Of a stretch of 64,000 bases of DNA, positions 46,459 to 58,200 are shown piece after piece. The stretch lies in contig NC_053037.3 in the NCBI RefSeq assembly GCF_002575655.3, positions 254,543,135-254,607,134 of the forward strand, in the 5' to 3' direction. The notes under the pieces were generated by a model that worked only from the letters and a program-made list of their open reading frames with translations, made no database searches and was not told where the DNA came from. This DNA comes from Aegilops tauschii subsp. strangulata. Its lineage: Eukaryota; Streptophyta; Magnoliopsida; Poales; Poaceae. How positions within the stretch are numbered: position 1 is the stretch's first letter; each line of letters opens with the position of its first letter. The position numbers and the translations under genes were made by a program.

Positions 46459-47277
46459 GTACTTTCGTTTCTTGGTAATGATGCTAATGTTCATGAGAAT
46501 ATGATGCTGCCTAAATTGGATACATTTGTTTTGCTTACAAATGAAGGGCCTAGCTTGAGAAGGATGAACATTGGAGCAAGAACAAGCATGGAGATGATGG
46601 CATGCGCATGGGGGACAAGAACAGAGCTACAAGTGATGATTTCAGGACGTTGAAGCCACCATAATGCGTGCATGAAGCCTTGGAAGAAATATACAAGATA
46701 CTACTTCATAACTTTCGTCCAGAGGCTATTCTAGGTGCTGTGTCACCTTATTATTGGGCCAGGCCCATGTAATTTCGAAATACTTGAGTATAGGCTATTT
46801 TTAGAGTCCGTATGTGTGGGGAAACAAGAGATAGGATTGGTTTCGGACCCCTTCCCCAAGGGCCACGAAATTCCCCCCTCTTCCTCCATATATACAGCCC
46901 TTAGGGCGTCGTTTAGACTTTGGGTTTTGTTTAGATTAAAAGTTCGCCATAGCTGCAACTTCGCGTACTTCGTTTGTGTTCAACGACCAGACAAAGGCGT
47001 CACAGAACCCCACCTTGATCAATAAAGCTTTCATCTTATATTCGCAATATCCAGATTGCAATCTCAGTTTCTTGCTTGTTCTTCGTTTGCTCGCAGGAAA
47101 CAGACCCTCGTGGTCAGGTTCATCGTGCTCCAGCGTGGTCAATAACCTCTCGGAGTTGGTTTAGCGATTGCTAAGGCGCGACGTCCTCGCACGTTCATAG
47201 TCGGATCGTCAAAGTCGACTTCCATCAAGGCGATATCCATCATCTCATCGAAAGACGGGACACCTTTGCCTCTATCA
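46362..47277 (+). repeat. 3' LTR of H
   Basis: 916 bp. It differs from the 5' LTR at several sites, including a 1-bp loss near 46556, so H is older than I. Confidence 0.93.
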
Positions 47278-47282
47278 CTAAC

Positions 47283-47933
47283 CAAGGGCAAGAGTGATCA
47301 CTCCAATCGCAAGATCAATTGACTAGAAGCTAGACCCATGGAGGCGATGAGCGCGAGCATCAGCCGGCTGTGCTAGATGGTCCATGACGCCGGCCTGCGG
47401 CCCGACACCGAGGAACGTCGCCAGGTCATGCTTGAGGCCGCCAGGGCGAGAGGCCTCTTGGACGACAGCTTTGTCTCCTTGTTCGACGAGGTCCTCGTCG
47501 GCTTCCTTGACAAGTTCACCATCGTCAAGAAGCTTGCGGAAGACCTTGACGTACGCCTCCAGCCCACGCGCCCAGGCTCTGCGATGCCCGTCACCCTCAA
47601 TGGCCTCTATGGTGACAACTTCTTCGACGCACTGGTGGCCCTGCGATTGCCCGCCGTCACGCCAGAGAATGTCCACCTCGATGTTGCGCTCGCCGCGCAG
47701 CGCCTGGCGCAGCAAGACACCATCCACATAATCACCCACGTCTACGCGCAAATCATCCACAAGGACTACTACATGCAAGAAGAGGACTATAGGATGCTGG
47801 CCTTCTTGGAACGCAGGAAAACCTTGGACGGCATTGTTCAGAAGCACGTTGACCTCGCCTCCAACGCCGCTGCTCCTCGCACATCGGTTGGTGACTCGGC
47901 ACACTTGGGCGTGAGGATGCCGTTGATGGACCT
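47283..47933 (+). pseudogene. First exon of an unrecognised plant gene with a premature stop
   Basis: A short 5' UTR (47283-47338) leads to ATG at 47339. Codon 13 is TAG (47375-47377). From the next codon the frame stays open and GC-rich for about 185 codons with balanced composition (for example GLLDDSFVSLFDEVLVGFLDKF), then reaches a plausible splice donor (GTATGT) near 47934. The following sequence in frame is AT-rich and looks like intron. I do not recognise the family. The start lies directly downstream of the promoter that element H separated from it. Translation could begin at the ATG at 47378, so loss of function is likely but not proven. Confidence 0.5.
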
Positions 47934-49326
47934 GTATGTACCTTTATCTTTCCGTCAATTCCATGTAGTAGTATATTGTACTAGTAATTATCTTACCTTT
48001 TGCATAACCTTCATAATTTTCGTACGTACTCTATGCATGAACCGCGCTAGAACCAAACTTCTCATTACACTAGGGAAAATCATTATTTCTATCTATCGGT
48101 GGCGCCATGGAGCAGAACCAAATTTTGCAAGTTACAAGTTCAAAAGGAAAAGCCTACCGTGTTTGCGTCGCACCCCCACACGGTTGGTCCGACACGCCGC
48201 TCAAGGGGGAATGCGTGTTGTGTTACATTTTGACATACAAGTGGGACCGCAGTTGAGCAAACCGACTATCAGCAAACCCCCACCCCGCCCACCGCGCGAT
48301 GGCTGAGTTAGAGAAAATAGGAGGGAGAAGAGATGGATGTAGCACGAACTCCAAGAAAATTGGTGTCAAATGGGACTTGTGTGGGTGGCATGTGTCGTAC
48401 TGCTAGACGTGAATGCTAGTTATGGCCCATGCCACCCCACTATATCAAGATGCTGGTTACGTACAGCGAACACATTATCTCTCCAGGAGTACGATACACC
48501 ACTAGTACTACTCACATTGTCGCAAATTTTCCTGGAGTCCGTGCTCAGCCCTCCTCTTTCTCTCTTCTCAGCCAGCCAGCAGACGCGCGGAGTGTGCCCG
48601 TCGTCTGTTTGCTCACATGCGGTCCCACATGTCAGTGAAAACGCAAGACGACCCACTGAACCTGCGCATCTTTCACCTCGACATGCTGGTGATGAAAAAC
48701 AAATCCAATAAAGATCTTCGGTGGCCGCTTTTGGAGTTACTCAAGAGTAAGATTATATTTACAGTTTAACCCAAGATGCACATCACGTGGCTTCAACTAG
48801 CACTCCATTTTCTTGCATGACACGACCTGGATGCTGGATGTCCCACGTGTCGGCAAAAGGAGGAAGAGCTCGACCAAATCTTCTCCACATTTAGACCGGA
48901 GGAGTAGGAAACATGGCAAGTCCTATGCCTACATCATACGTACAAGCCCACCTCACGCTATCACCATATTTCTCAGCCTCCGTGCGACACCTAGCTCTAG
49001 TTAATGGTATACTACTACTAGGACTAACTATTGTACTAGCATACTATTAGGTTGGCCCTATGTGATGTGGCGACTTCATATAACCGGATGTTGGCTATAC
49101 TACTACGGTACTCACACTCCAAGAAGTGACTCGAAAACCATTCATAAATTGAGTTTATCACATGCATAGGCAAATGTACCATTCATTACATACAACAAGT
49201 CGTCAACACACAACGACAACAAGGATACATGTTGGATTATAGATTATTTCCAACAAAACATTCTAGTAAATACTAAATTTTTTATCACACAACAAATAAC
49301 AAGCAATGAAATGTACTTCAACTCAA
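47934..49326. other. Presumed intron, possible second exon, and intergenic DNA
   Basis: Mostly AT-rich. A short open plus-strand block at about 48610-48770 (with FHLDMLVMKNKSNKDL) could be a later exon of the 47339 gene, but splice sites are not convincing. From 48780 to 49326 no gene is seen; the right end would be the 3' flank of the DUF295 pseudogene. Confidence 0.35.
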
Positions 49327-50249
49327 CTAATCCTCAGTGTTGGAAATGCTTGCTTTGAACCATAAGTAAGCCTCTGGGAAGGGCCAGCTATTGTCAATAT
49401 CGATACCAACGCAGGACTCATCATCCAGGCTGAAGCGGCCTATATTAGGACGCATATTGTGATAGCCAGGGTAGGGAACCATAGAAATGTCTGATGTATA
49501 GATACAGTTGCTTCTCATAAATGGCAGTAATGTTGTGCCAACAGCAGCTGGATCGCCTTTCACCATCATTGGATAGTTTAGTCCAAGGAAGAGCGAGTTC
49601 TCTCAAAGACTATCAATATTGAACCCGGGAGAAGGTGTTGGCGCCAGCACACTAGTATCCATCCCGAATACCCTGCAACGGATGTTGGAATAGGTCCGGA
49701 GAGTGCGACCATGGGAGACAACACCTGCTTCCTTAGTAACATCAGCAGTGCCCTGTATACAGACAAGAAGAGGTGATCCATCGGAATAAGTTGCCAGGCG
49801 CCACTGAGTACGTAGGTCCTACTCGTCCTCATGCTCGTGATCATCACCATCATCATCTCTCCCTTGGTTATAAAAAATTTCAAGTATGGGTGGTGGAATG
49901 TTCACAGGACCTTGGAAACACAAGAAGGTTAATTAGTATGGGCATACTAACTTGCATGCATGTGGATGAGACAATTCTAATTACGTGGGAAGACAAACAT
50001 ACCGAAACCATAAGGATTCCATGCAAAAACAGTGCCACGAGTGGTGGCAGCAAACACAAGACTCTCGTATTGAATTGCATCACAGTACTCATCCGTGTAC
50101 AAAAATTGATTTTTGAGCAATATCCATCGAGGCGTGGAAGTAAGGATGGAAACAAGCTTATGGAAGATAGCAACAACATGATAGTTCGTGTAATCCCAAG
50201 AGCGGTTGGGAACTCGACAAATTAGCTCATTTGAGAGATAAAGCTTTGC
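49327..50249 (-). pseudogene. DUF295-type (F-box-associated beta-propeller) pseudogene, 5' truncated
   Basis: Two exons on the minus strand: 50249-50004 and 49910-49327. The 93-bp intron has GTATGT at its start and TTTCCAAG at its end and splices in frame. Readable motifs include RLATYSDGSPLLVCIQG, RCRVFGMD, LFLGLNYP and, near the end, NCIYTSD, which I recognise as DUF295 style. Two in-frame stops occur (about 49818 and 49604; the second fits CGA to TGA). The N-terminal part, where an F-box would be, is missing: the sequence changes at about 50250-50258 into an LTR element. Family members are usually F-box proteins; none could be made here. Confidence 0.75.
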
Positions 50250-50257
50250 TCATCCAC

Positions 50258-51570
50258 TTGATACCTTCTCCATAGGAGATCACGACCTCTACGTAGAAGA
50301 TCCCCCAAGTGGATTCAAGACCCCTCACGGGAAGACCCCCTCAAGGCCTCCTCACAGAGATGAACTAGTCTCTTGTATCGTCCTTTGTTGCGTTTGCATC
50401 ATGTATCACTCGTATTGTTCATGGATCTAGCACATGTGTGACCATTTCTTGTTAATTTGAGTGATTCTTCTCCTTTACCCTCATGTTTTCCCCTCGTGTT
50501 CTTCGTGTTCTTCGCGGGATGCCCACCATTTCATAGAAGATCGGGCATCTAGGGTTCTACCCTAGATCATCTTGGTATCATGAGCCATGGTTGACCACGA
50601 ATTTGGAGTCCCTACCCCCACTTTCTAGCCTAATTTTGCTTGTTTTCGTCCTAAATTCGAAAATACCCACCAAAATAGCCCCAATTTTTTTGTGATTTGT
50701 TGGTGTGATGAAGTTTTGTTGATTTTGATCCATGGATTCTTTGTGTTTCGAGTGGATCTAGCTTCCGCATAAGTTTCCCCACTTTCTATCCATGAAATTC
50801 GTCAAATTTTGCCCTCGGAATCATCCATTTCGGCCCAAGTCCATCCCGTACATAGATCTGGAATTTTTTCCGACAAAAGCGGTATAACCGACCCCCGAGG
50901 CGGTACCTCTACCCCATCCCCTGATACTTCTTCTAGCACAAAACTGGAACTCCATGACGCTCCAGGAGCGGTACAACCGCCCTTGCAAGCGGTACAACCG
51001 CCCCTCCTAGTTTCAGCCTCGGCTGATTGACCGTTTTGTTCATAAATAATTCATCCGGAGTCCGATTTTGACGTTTTTTAGCTTATTGGATAGCTATTGA
51101 CACCCCCATCCATATAGATAGGTTACAACAACATTTGACTCCATAAAATTTTTGGAACTTCGTCATCTTTGCCTTGATCCTCCACCATATCATCCACATT
51201 ACCACCACCGACTTCCGCAACTTAACACATTTTGATTCACATAGCATTTGTGATTGTTTGAGTTATGACTGGAGTCTCCTAAGGTGCTTCAGCTACTTAG
51301 GGACGGTTGCTTCTTCATCAACCACCACCACTACTTCCGCATTGCCAACTTCGACACCACCACTGCATTTCGCTACCACCATTTGAATTTTGTTTTGAGA
51401 ATTTGAGTTGTGGTTCATCGTTTTCTAGGGTGTTTCAGCTAACTAGGAACGGTTCGACATTGACATCACCACCGCTCATTTTTGACATGGACTCGTTGTC
51501 GACAACAACCATTCAACCATTTTGACACCATCGACCGTAAGCAAGGACGGTAACTTTGACGACATCTTTG
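50258..51570 (+). mobile_element. 5' end of an LTR element (M) related to E
   Basis: 50258-50569 resembles the last 300 bp of the E LTR. A primer binding site TGGTATCATGAGCC follows at 50573-50586. The leader has two close copies of GCGGTACAACCGCCC (about 50968-51004). No gag frame is reached before L. The left LTR part is missing. Confidence 0.65.
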
Positions 51571-53085
51571 TGGTAAAGGCGGGGGTGTCCCGATCTTTCG
51601 ATGAGATGATAATTATTGATTTGGTGGAGACGACTTTGATGATCCGACTACAGACGTGCAACAACGCTGCGCCTTAGCAATCGCTAGACCAACTCCGAGA
51701 GGTTATTGACCACGCCGGAGCACGATCAACCTGACCACGAAGGTCTATTACTGCATGCAATCGAAGAACAAGCAAGAATATGATAATGCAATCTGAATAT
51801 TGCGAATATAGATGAAGTATTGATAACGGTGTGGATCCGAAAAGCGGTCTTGATCTGGTCATTGGACACAAACGAAGTACACGAAGTTGCAATGGCTAAC
51901 TTTTAACTAAACAAATCCCAAGGAAAAAGCTACTAGATGGATTTACTTATATAGGAGCAAGGGGTGGCGGACAAGGAGGTGGGAGGACGTCCCAAGGCAG
52001 CCTAAAACTAACCCTAGGTCGCACAAGGCCAATGGGCCCAAGTGGAGGTGATGCAACACCTTTGGACTTGTAGTTTGACTCGGATTCTGCTGCAGCATCA
52101 TATTGTTTCATCCATAACTCAACGCTCCGGACGAATTCTAAGGTGAATCCAATTGGGTTGGAAATAGCACGGAATCTATTTTCCAACAAAAATAGAATCA
52201 CCCAATTCGGAGTCTGTATGAAAGAGTTATTGCCGTTTTGAGTCAGGTATGTCTGTGTAGTCCGAATCTGAATCCAGAACGTGAGAGACTTGGACTCTAT
52301 CTTCTCTTGGCCCAAAAGTGACGTGAGAGGACTTTTTGAACATCACCTAAACTTCTCTTTTTCCCTTGTCTTCATATATGTGGATTGTAGAAATGTCCCA
52401 TACACCTGCAATTAAACATGACACAAAAGTTTGTGAAGTATCTTTGTCCTGGATGACATAAATAAATTATTGCATAGTTTGCATAGAAATCACCTCACAA
52501 ATATACATGTATGCAATATTTTTGGTCGTATCCAAGGTAGTCATGTCCTCATCATCCTCCCCTTCTTGAAAACAAAGCCGTCATCGGCGTTGCTTAATCT
52601 AAAATGTGGCTATCAAAAGAGACAAGGTGTACATGTTGTATATGTATATGTCATCCATTTTTACTTCCCTTAATTTTGGCACATATTACACATGTATACA
52701 TGAGTAACTTTCATATTTCATAAAATGTAAAGCCAAAATATTATCACAAGTATTAGAAGACATGAAAATATTGCAACTCAATTTGCACATATAAGTGAAG
52801 CTCTTATTCATATCAAATGATTGACAATGTTCATCATTAAACCATCCCCACATTGGTGAATAAACTTCAATTGTTTCCAAATTACAATCTATAACATGCT
52901 TAAATAAGCAAACATGCAACAAGTTATCCGACACAAAATTATCACCAATATTGGAGGTCATATCAAAATGATTAAACATTGGCACAATTATTTTCAAACG
53001 TATTTGATCCAAATCTGATTGATTCCCTGATTCACATGATTCTTTCTCAGTTATTTCAATGGGTGCACTCGACATTGTTGATATT
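51571..53085 (-). mobile_element. CRM-like, possibly non-autonomous element L (3' LTR and short ORF)
   Basis: The LTR at 51571-52554 is the same subfamily as the solo LTR at 23243. Directly inside it lies the complement of TTCAAGAAGGGGAGGA, the CRM polypurine tract. Beyond it there is no integrase; instead a minus-strand ORF of 129 codons (53075-52686) begins MSSAPIEITEKESCESG and ends in a Cys-, Asn- and Met-rich part that I do not recognise. J is inserted at 53086 (ATATT before it). The rest lies outside the window. Confidence 0.7.
52686..53075 (-). CDS. Short ORF of L, unknown
   Basis: 129 codons with ATG start, inside the region where an autonomous CRM element would carry the integrase tail. 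No domain recognised. Codon use is AT-rich like the rest of L. It may be a fragment cut by J at its 5' side, since J lies 10 bp upstream of the start. Confidence 0.4.
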   Translation of the reverse strand: MSSAPIEITEKESCESGNQSDLDQIRLKIIVPMFNHFDMTSNIGDNFVSDNLLHVCLFKHVIDCNLETIEVYSPMWGWFNDEHCQSFDMNKSFTYMCKLSCNIFMSSNTCDNILALHFMKYESYSCIHV

Positions 53086-54000
53086 TGATGAGGACATCAA
53101 TACCATTATTACACCCACAGCCCCTTCTGCTATACATACTAGACCAATTACTAGAGCTCACGCACGCCAATTAAATTACCAGGTACTTTCGTTTCTTGGT
53201 AATGATTCTAATGTTCATGAGAATATGATGCTGCCTAAATTGGATACATTTGTTTTGCTTACAAATGAAGGGCCTAGCTTTGAGAAGGATGAACATTGGA
53301 GCAAGAACAAGCATGGAGATGATGGCATGCGCATGGGGAACAAGAACGGAGTTACAAGTGATGATTTCAGGACGTTGAAGCCACCATAATGCGTGCATGA
53401 AGCCTTGGACGAAATATACAAGATGCTACTTCATAACTTTCGTCCAGAGGCTATTCTAGGTGCTGCGTCACCTTATTATTGGGCCAGGCCCATGTAATTT
53501 CGAAATACATAAGTATAGGCTGTTTTTAGAGTCCGTATGTGTGGGGAAACAAGAGATAGGGTTGGTTTCGGACCCCTTCCTCAAGGGCCACGAAATTCCC
53601 CCCCTCTTCCTCCATATATACAGCCCTTAGGGCGTCGTTTAGACTTTGGGTTTTGTTTAGATTAAAAGTTCGCCATAGCTGCAACTTTGCGTACTTCGTT
53701 TGTGTTCAGCGACCAGACAAAGGCGTCACAGAACTCCACCTTGATCAATAAAGCTCATCTTATATTCGCAATATCCAGATTGCAATCTCAGTTTCTTGCT
53801 TGTTCTTCGTTTGCCGCAGGAAACAGACCCTCGTGGTCAGGTTGATCGTGCTCCGGCGTGGTCAATAACCTCTCGGAGTTGGTTTAGCGATTGCTAAGGC
53901 GCGACGTCATCGCACGTTCGTAGTCGGATCGTCAAAGTCGACTTCCACCAAAGCGATATCCATCATCTCATCGAAAGACGGGACACCTTTGCCTCTATCA
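53086..54000 (+). repeat. 5' LTR of J
   Basis: 915 bp from TGATGAGGACATC to CTCTATCA, with a TATATATA box at about 53621. Confidence 0.93.
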
Positions 54001-55240
54001 AGTGGTATCAGATTTCCAGGTTGCTCGGTGAGATTTTACAGTTTTTCATAGTTTAGATCGAGTCTGTTCTTCATACCTACAGTCCACGAAAAAGCCACAC
54101 CAAAAAAAATTAGGGTTAGTTCATCATATCCGAACCAATCTGAGCCTTTGCATAATCTTTTTAGGGTTTTTGCTTTGTTGAATTTGCGGTTGCATCGTCG
54201 TGTCAAGTTGCTGGTCTTAGAGTCTAGTCTTTTAGAGTTTCGAGTTCTGGTCATAAGTTGTCACGCCGCCGCCGCACCATCATCATCGCCTTGCCATCTA
54301 CCACCATTGCTTATCCGCCACCGCTCTGAATCCGTATCTATATACCACCACCAATCCGTATCCATATACCACCACCGATCCGTATCCATATACCACTACC
54401 GCTACCATATACCACCACCGCTGCCATATCCTACCGCCATATATCCACCACCAATCCGAGTTCTTTTCATATTCGGTTGGTTTTAGAGATCCATATATTT
54501 TCCGTTTCGTGTTTCCTTGCCTGAGTAGGTCTCGGAAAAAAAAAAAAGAGTCTGGAGACCCCCGGGCAGTTTTTAGGCCAAAATTTCGGCAACCAAAAAT
54601 AATTTTTCCCTATCCTATTTTTAGGCCACGGGTAGTGTTTTGAGACACTCGCCATCATAGTGATTTTTTTGTCGCATTTTTTCGTTGTCGCTGCCCTGAT
54701 TTCCGAAAAAAAATAGTCAAAAAATTTTGTGCCCATCATGTCAATTTGACCTGGGAAGAGTTTTGAGAAACTCGCCATTATAGTGATTTTTTCGCAATAA
54801 AAAAAGAGAGCGCAAAAAAAAAGAGCGAAAAAAAAATTCCAGAGTGTGCTTTTCCCTTGTTTACGTGCAGCGCCGTGATTTTGTTAGTGTTCTAGGCTCG
54901 CGTCTCTAGCACGGTCTAGCCTAGGACCAGCACAGTACCATCCTTGAGCGTTTATTCAACTTTGCATCTCTGAATTGATTATTGCTTACCATTTTGCTAC
55001 CATATTATAAGCCTTCCCAGCTCCACATAAGTCTACATCGTGCGTTTGACTCTCCCTGGTAATCGCTATATCCAAGCTTTGAGAGTTTTTGACTACAACG
55101 GTTGCCGGTCACCACCTGCTGCTGGGTAAGAACTGGTAAGAATTTGAGATTCGCTTGAAGGTTTTGTGACACACCACCATCACCACCACTTCTAGTAGTC
55201 TGCAGGATCATATTCTTTTGTGTTTCTATTGCTGCTAACC
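54001..55240 (+). other. J leader with primer binding site
   Basis: TGGTATCAGATTTCC begins at 54003. It is followed by the GTATCCATATACCACCACC minisatellite (54325-54450) and A-rich blocks. Confidence 0.85.
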
Positions 55241-58200
55241 ATGGCAGGTTCACAAGCCGATGACACTGATTGGGAGAACATGACGAACAAGGAGTTGCAT
55301 CATAAATTTCAGCAAATGATGAGAGGCCAGGTGGGAGATGTGCTAAACAGATTTGAAGAGGCTATGGAGAAGATAGATGCCGTGGAGAAGTCGTTCGAGA
55401 CAAAGCTGGATAACAAGTTTACTGAATTACTCAAGCGTCTTCCCCAACCACCACCAGCTGCACATGTCGCACCTCTACAACAACAACAACCACATCTCCA
55501 ATGCCGCCTTCCAAATCAAGTGGGACGGGCACAGCGCGTTCCAATTGAGACTGGTCAAAATTCGGGTGTTGCTGCACCTACTGTTGATGCTTCTTTGGCT
55601 CCTGCTCCTGCGTCGGCTGAGGAGGATGACGATTATTCGGGCGATTATGAGGATGAGGTTGATCAAAATCAGAACTACGTGCAGCCACCAGCACCTCCAC
55701 CAGCAGGTCGACCTCAGGTATATATTCGCAACGGTAGGCCGGCACCACCACCTCAGGTACGAGATCATGACCATCTCCCTAAACTGAAATTGAATATTCC
55801 ACCATTTGAGGGTAGATATGTTCCTGATATATATCTTACTTGGGAGTTAGAAACTGAACAACGATTTACATGTTTACAATATCCTGAGGAGAGACGTGTT
55901 CCTGCTGCTGTTTGTGCTTTCACTAGCTTTGCATGTGTTTGGTGGTCTGAACATTGTAGATTATATCCTGTTCCAGCTACTTGGGCTGCTTTGAAAACTG
56001 CTATGCGTACTTGTTGGGTTCCACCATATTATCAACGTGAATTACTTCAAAAATTGCAGCGTTTAAGACAAGGGAAAAATTCTGTAGAAGAATATTATCA
56101 GGAATTACAAACTGGCATGATTAGATGTGGTATTGTTGAGGAGAATGAAGCTATGCTTGCACGTTTTATGGGTGGATTAAATAAAGATATTCAGACCATT
56201 CTAGAGTATAAGGATTATAATAATATCACTCGTTTATTCCATCTTGCTTGTAAAGCTGAACGTGAAGTGCAGGATCGACAGCCATTGGCGCGAACTAACT
56301 TTTCTGCAGGTCGACCTTCATCATGGACACCGCGTGCATCTTCTACTTCCACTTCACCATCACCTCCATCAGGTGCCACCTCCAGCCGTGATACAAGAAA
56401 GCAGGCACAACCACCACTCTCTGCCAAGAGCACACCTGCCGGGCCTGCGCAGAGCTCTTCTTCTTCCATGGCATCGACAGGGCACACAAGTGATATTATT
56501 TGTCGTCGTTGTAAGGGAAGAGGACATTTTGCGAGAGAATGCAAATCTCAGCGTGTCATGATTGCTACTGAGGATGGTGGGTATGAGTCCGCTAGTGACT
56601 ATGATGAGGAGACTTTGGCTCTTATTACACGTGAAGAACATGGTGGAGATGATTCTGAAAATGAGACGCAATACATGGCTCCTGAAGACGCTGACAGGTA
56701 TGAATGTTTAGTTGCTCAACGTGTTTTGAGTGTGCAGGTCACACAAGCAGAGCAAAATCAGAGGCATAATTTGTTCCATACAAAGGGAGTTGTGAAGGAA
56801 CGTTCTGTTCGCGTCATCATAGATGGAGGGAGCTGTAACAACTTGGCTAGCATGGAGATGGTGGAGAAGCTATCTCTCACCACAAGACCACATCCACATC
56901 CTTACTACATCCAATGGTTCAACAACAGCGGCAAGGTTAAGGTAACACGTACTGTTCGTGTGCATTTTAGTATCTCTACATATGCTGATTATGTTGATTG
57001 TGATGTGGTACCCATGCAAGCATGTTCCTTATTACTAGGTAGACCATGGCAATTTGATAAAAATTCTGTACACCATGGTAGAAACAATCAGTATACTCTT
57101 GTTCATAAGGATAAAAATATTACTTTGCTTCCTATGACTCCTGATTCCATTTTGAAAGATGACATTAATAGAGCTAATAAAGCAAAACAGGAGAAAAATA
57201 AGAGTGAAAATCAGATTGTGGCAAAAGAATTTGAGCAACAAATGAAACCTAATAATAAACCATCTAGTGTTGTTTCTGAAATTAAATTGAAAAGTGCATG
57301 TTTACTTGCCACAAAATCTGATATTGATGAGCTCGATTTCAGCAAATCTGTTTGCTATGCTTTTGTGTGCAAAGAGGCATTATTTTCATTCGAGGACGTG
57401 CCTTCCTCTTTGCCCCCTGCTGTCACTAACATTTTGCAGGAGTTCGCTGACGTCTTCCCACAAGACGTGCCACCGGGATTACCACCTATTCGAGGGATTG
57501 AGCATCAAATTGACTTAATTCCCGGTGCATCGCTACCCAACCGTGCACCATACCGTACCAATCCAGAGGAGACGAAGGAGATTATGCGTCAAGTACAGGA
57601 GCTGCTCGACAAAGGTTATATACGTGAATCTCTTAGTCCTTGTGCTGTTCCTATTATACTAGTGCCTAAAAAGGATGGTACGTCGCGTATGTGTGTTGAT
57701 TGTAGAGGCATTAATAATATTACTATTCGTTATCGTCATCCTATTCCTAGGCTAGATGATATGCTTGATGAATTGAGTGGCTCTACAATATTCTCCAAAG
57801 TTGATTTGCGTAGTGGATACCATCAAATTCGTATGAAATTGGGAGATGAATGGAAAACTGCATTTAAAACTAAGTTTGGTTTATATGAGTGGTTAGTTAT
57901 GCCTTTTGGGTTAACTAATGCACCTAGTACTTTCATGAGACTAATGAACGAAGTTTTACGTGCTTTCATTGGACGATTTGTGGTAGTCTATTTTGATGAT
58001 ATACTGATTTATAGCAAATCTTTGGAAGAACATTTGGAACATTTACGTGCTGTTTTATTGCTCTACGTGATGCACGTTTGTTTGGTAACCTTGGGAAGTG
58101 CACCTTTTGCACCGACCGAGTATCTTTTCTTGGCTATGTTGTTACTCCACAGGGAATTGAAGTTGATAAAGCCAAGATTGAAGCTATTGAGAGTTGGCCG

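Larger units (their letters stand above)
31752..47277 (+). mobile_element. CRM-clade retrotransposon H, full length, interrupted by I
   Basis: Exact duplication CTAAC (31747-31751 and 47278-47282). It is 15,526 bp including I and about 7.9 kb without it. It has LTRs, primer binding site, leader, gag, pol and polypurine tract in order. Coding is ruined by three frameshifts and two nonsense changes. It sits in the presumed 5' UTR of the gene at 47339. Confidence 0.95.

Noticed and set aside
47378..48306. A 309-codon continuous open frame
   Set aside because: After 47934 it runs through AT-rich sequence after a GTATGT donor; the tail looks like intron, so only the first part is called an exon.
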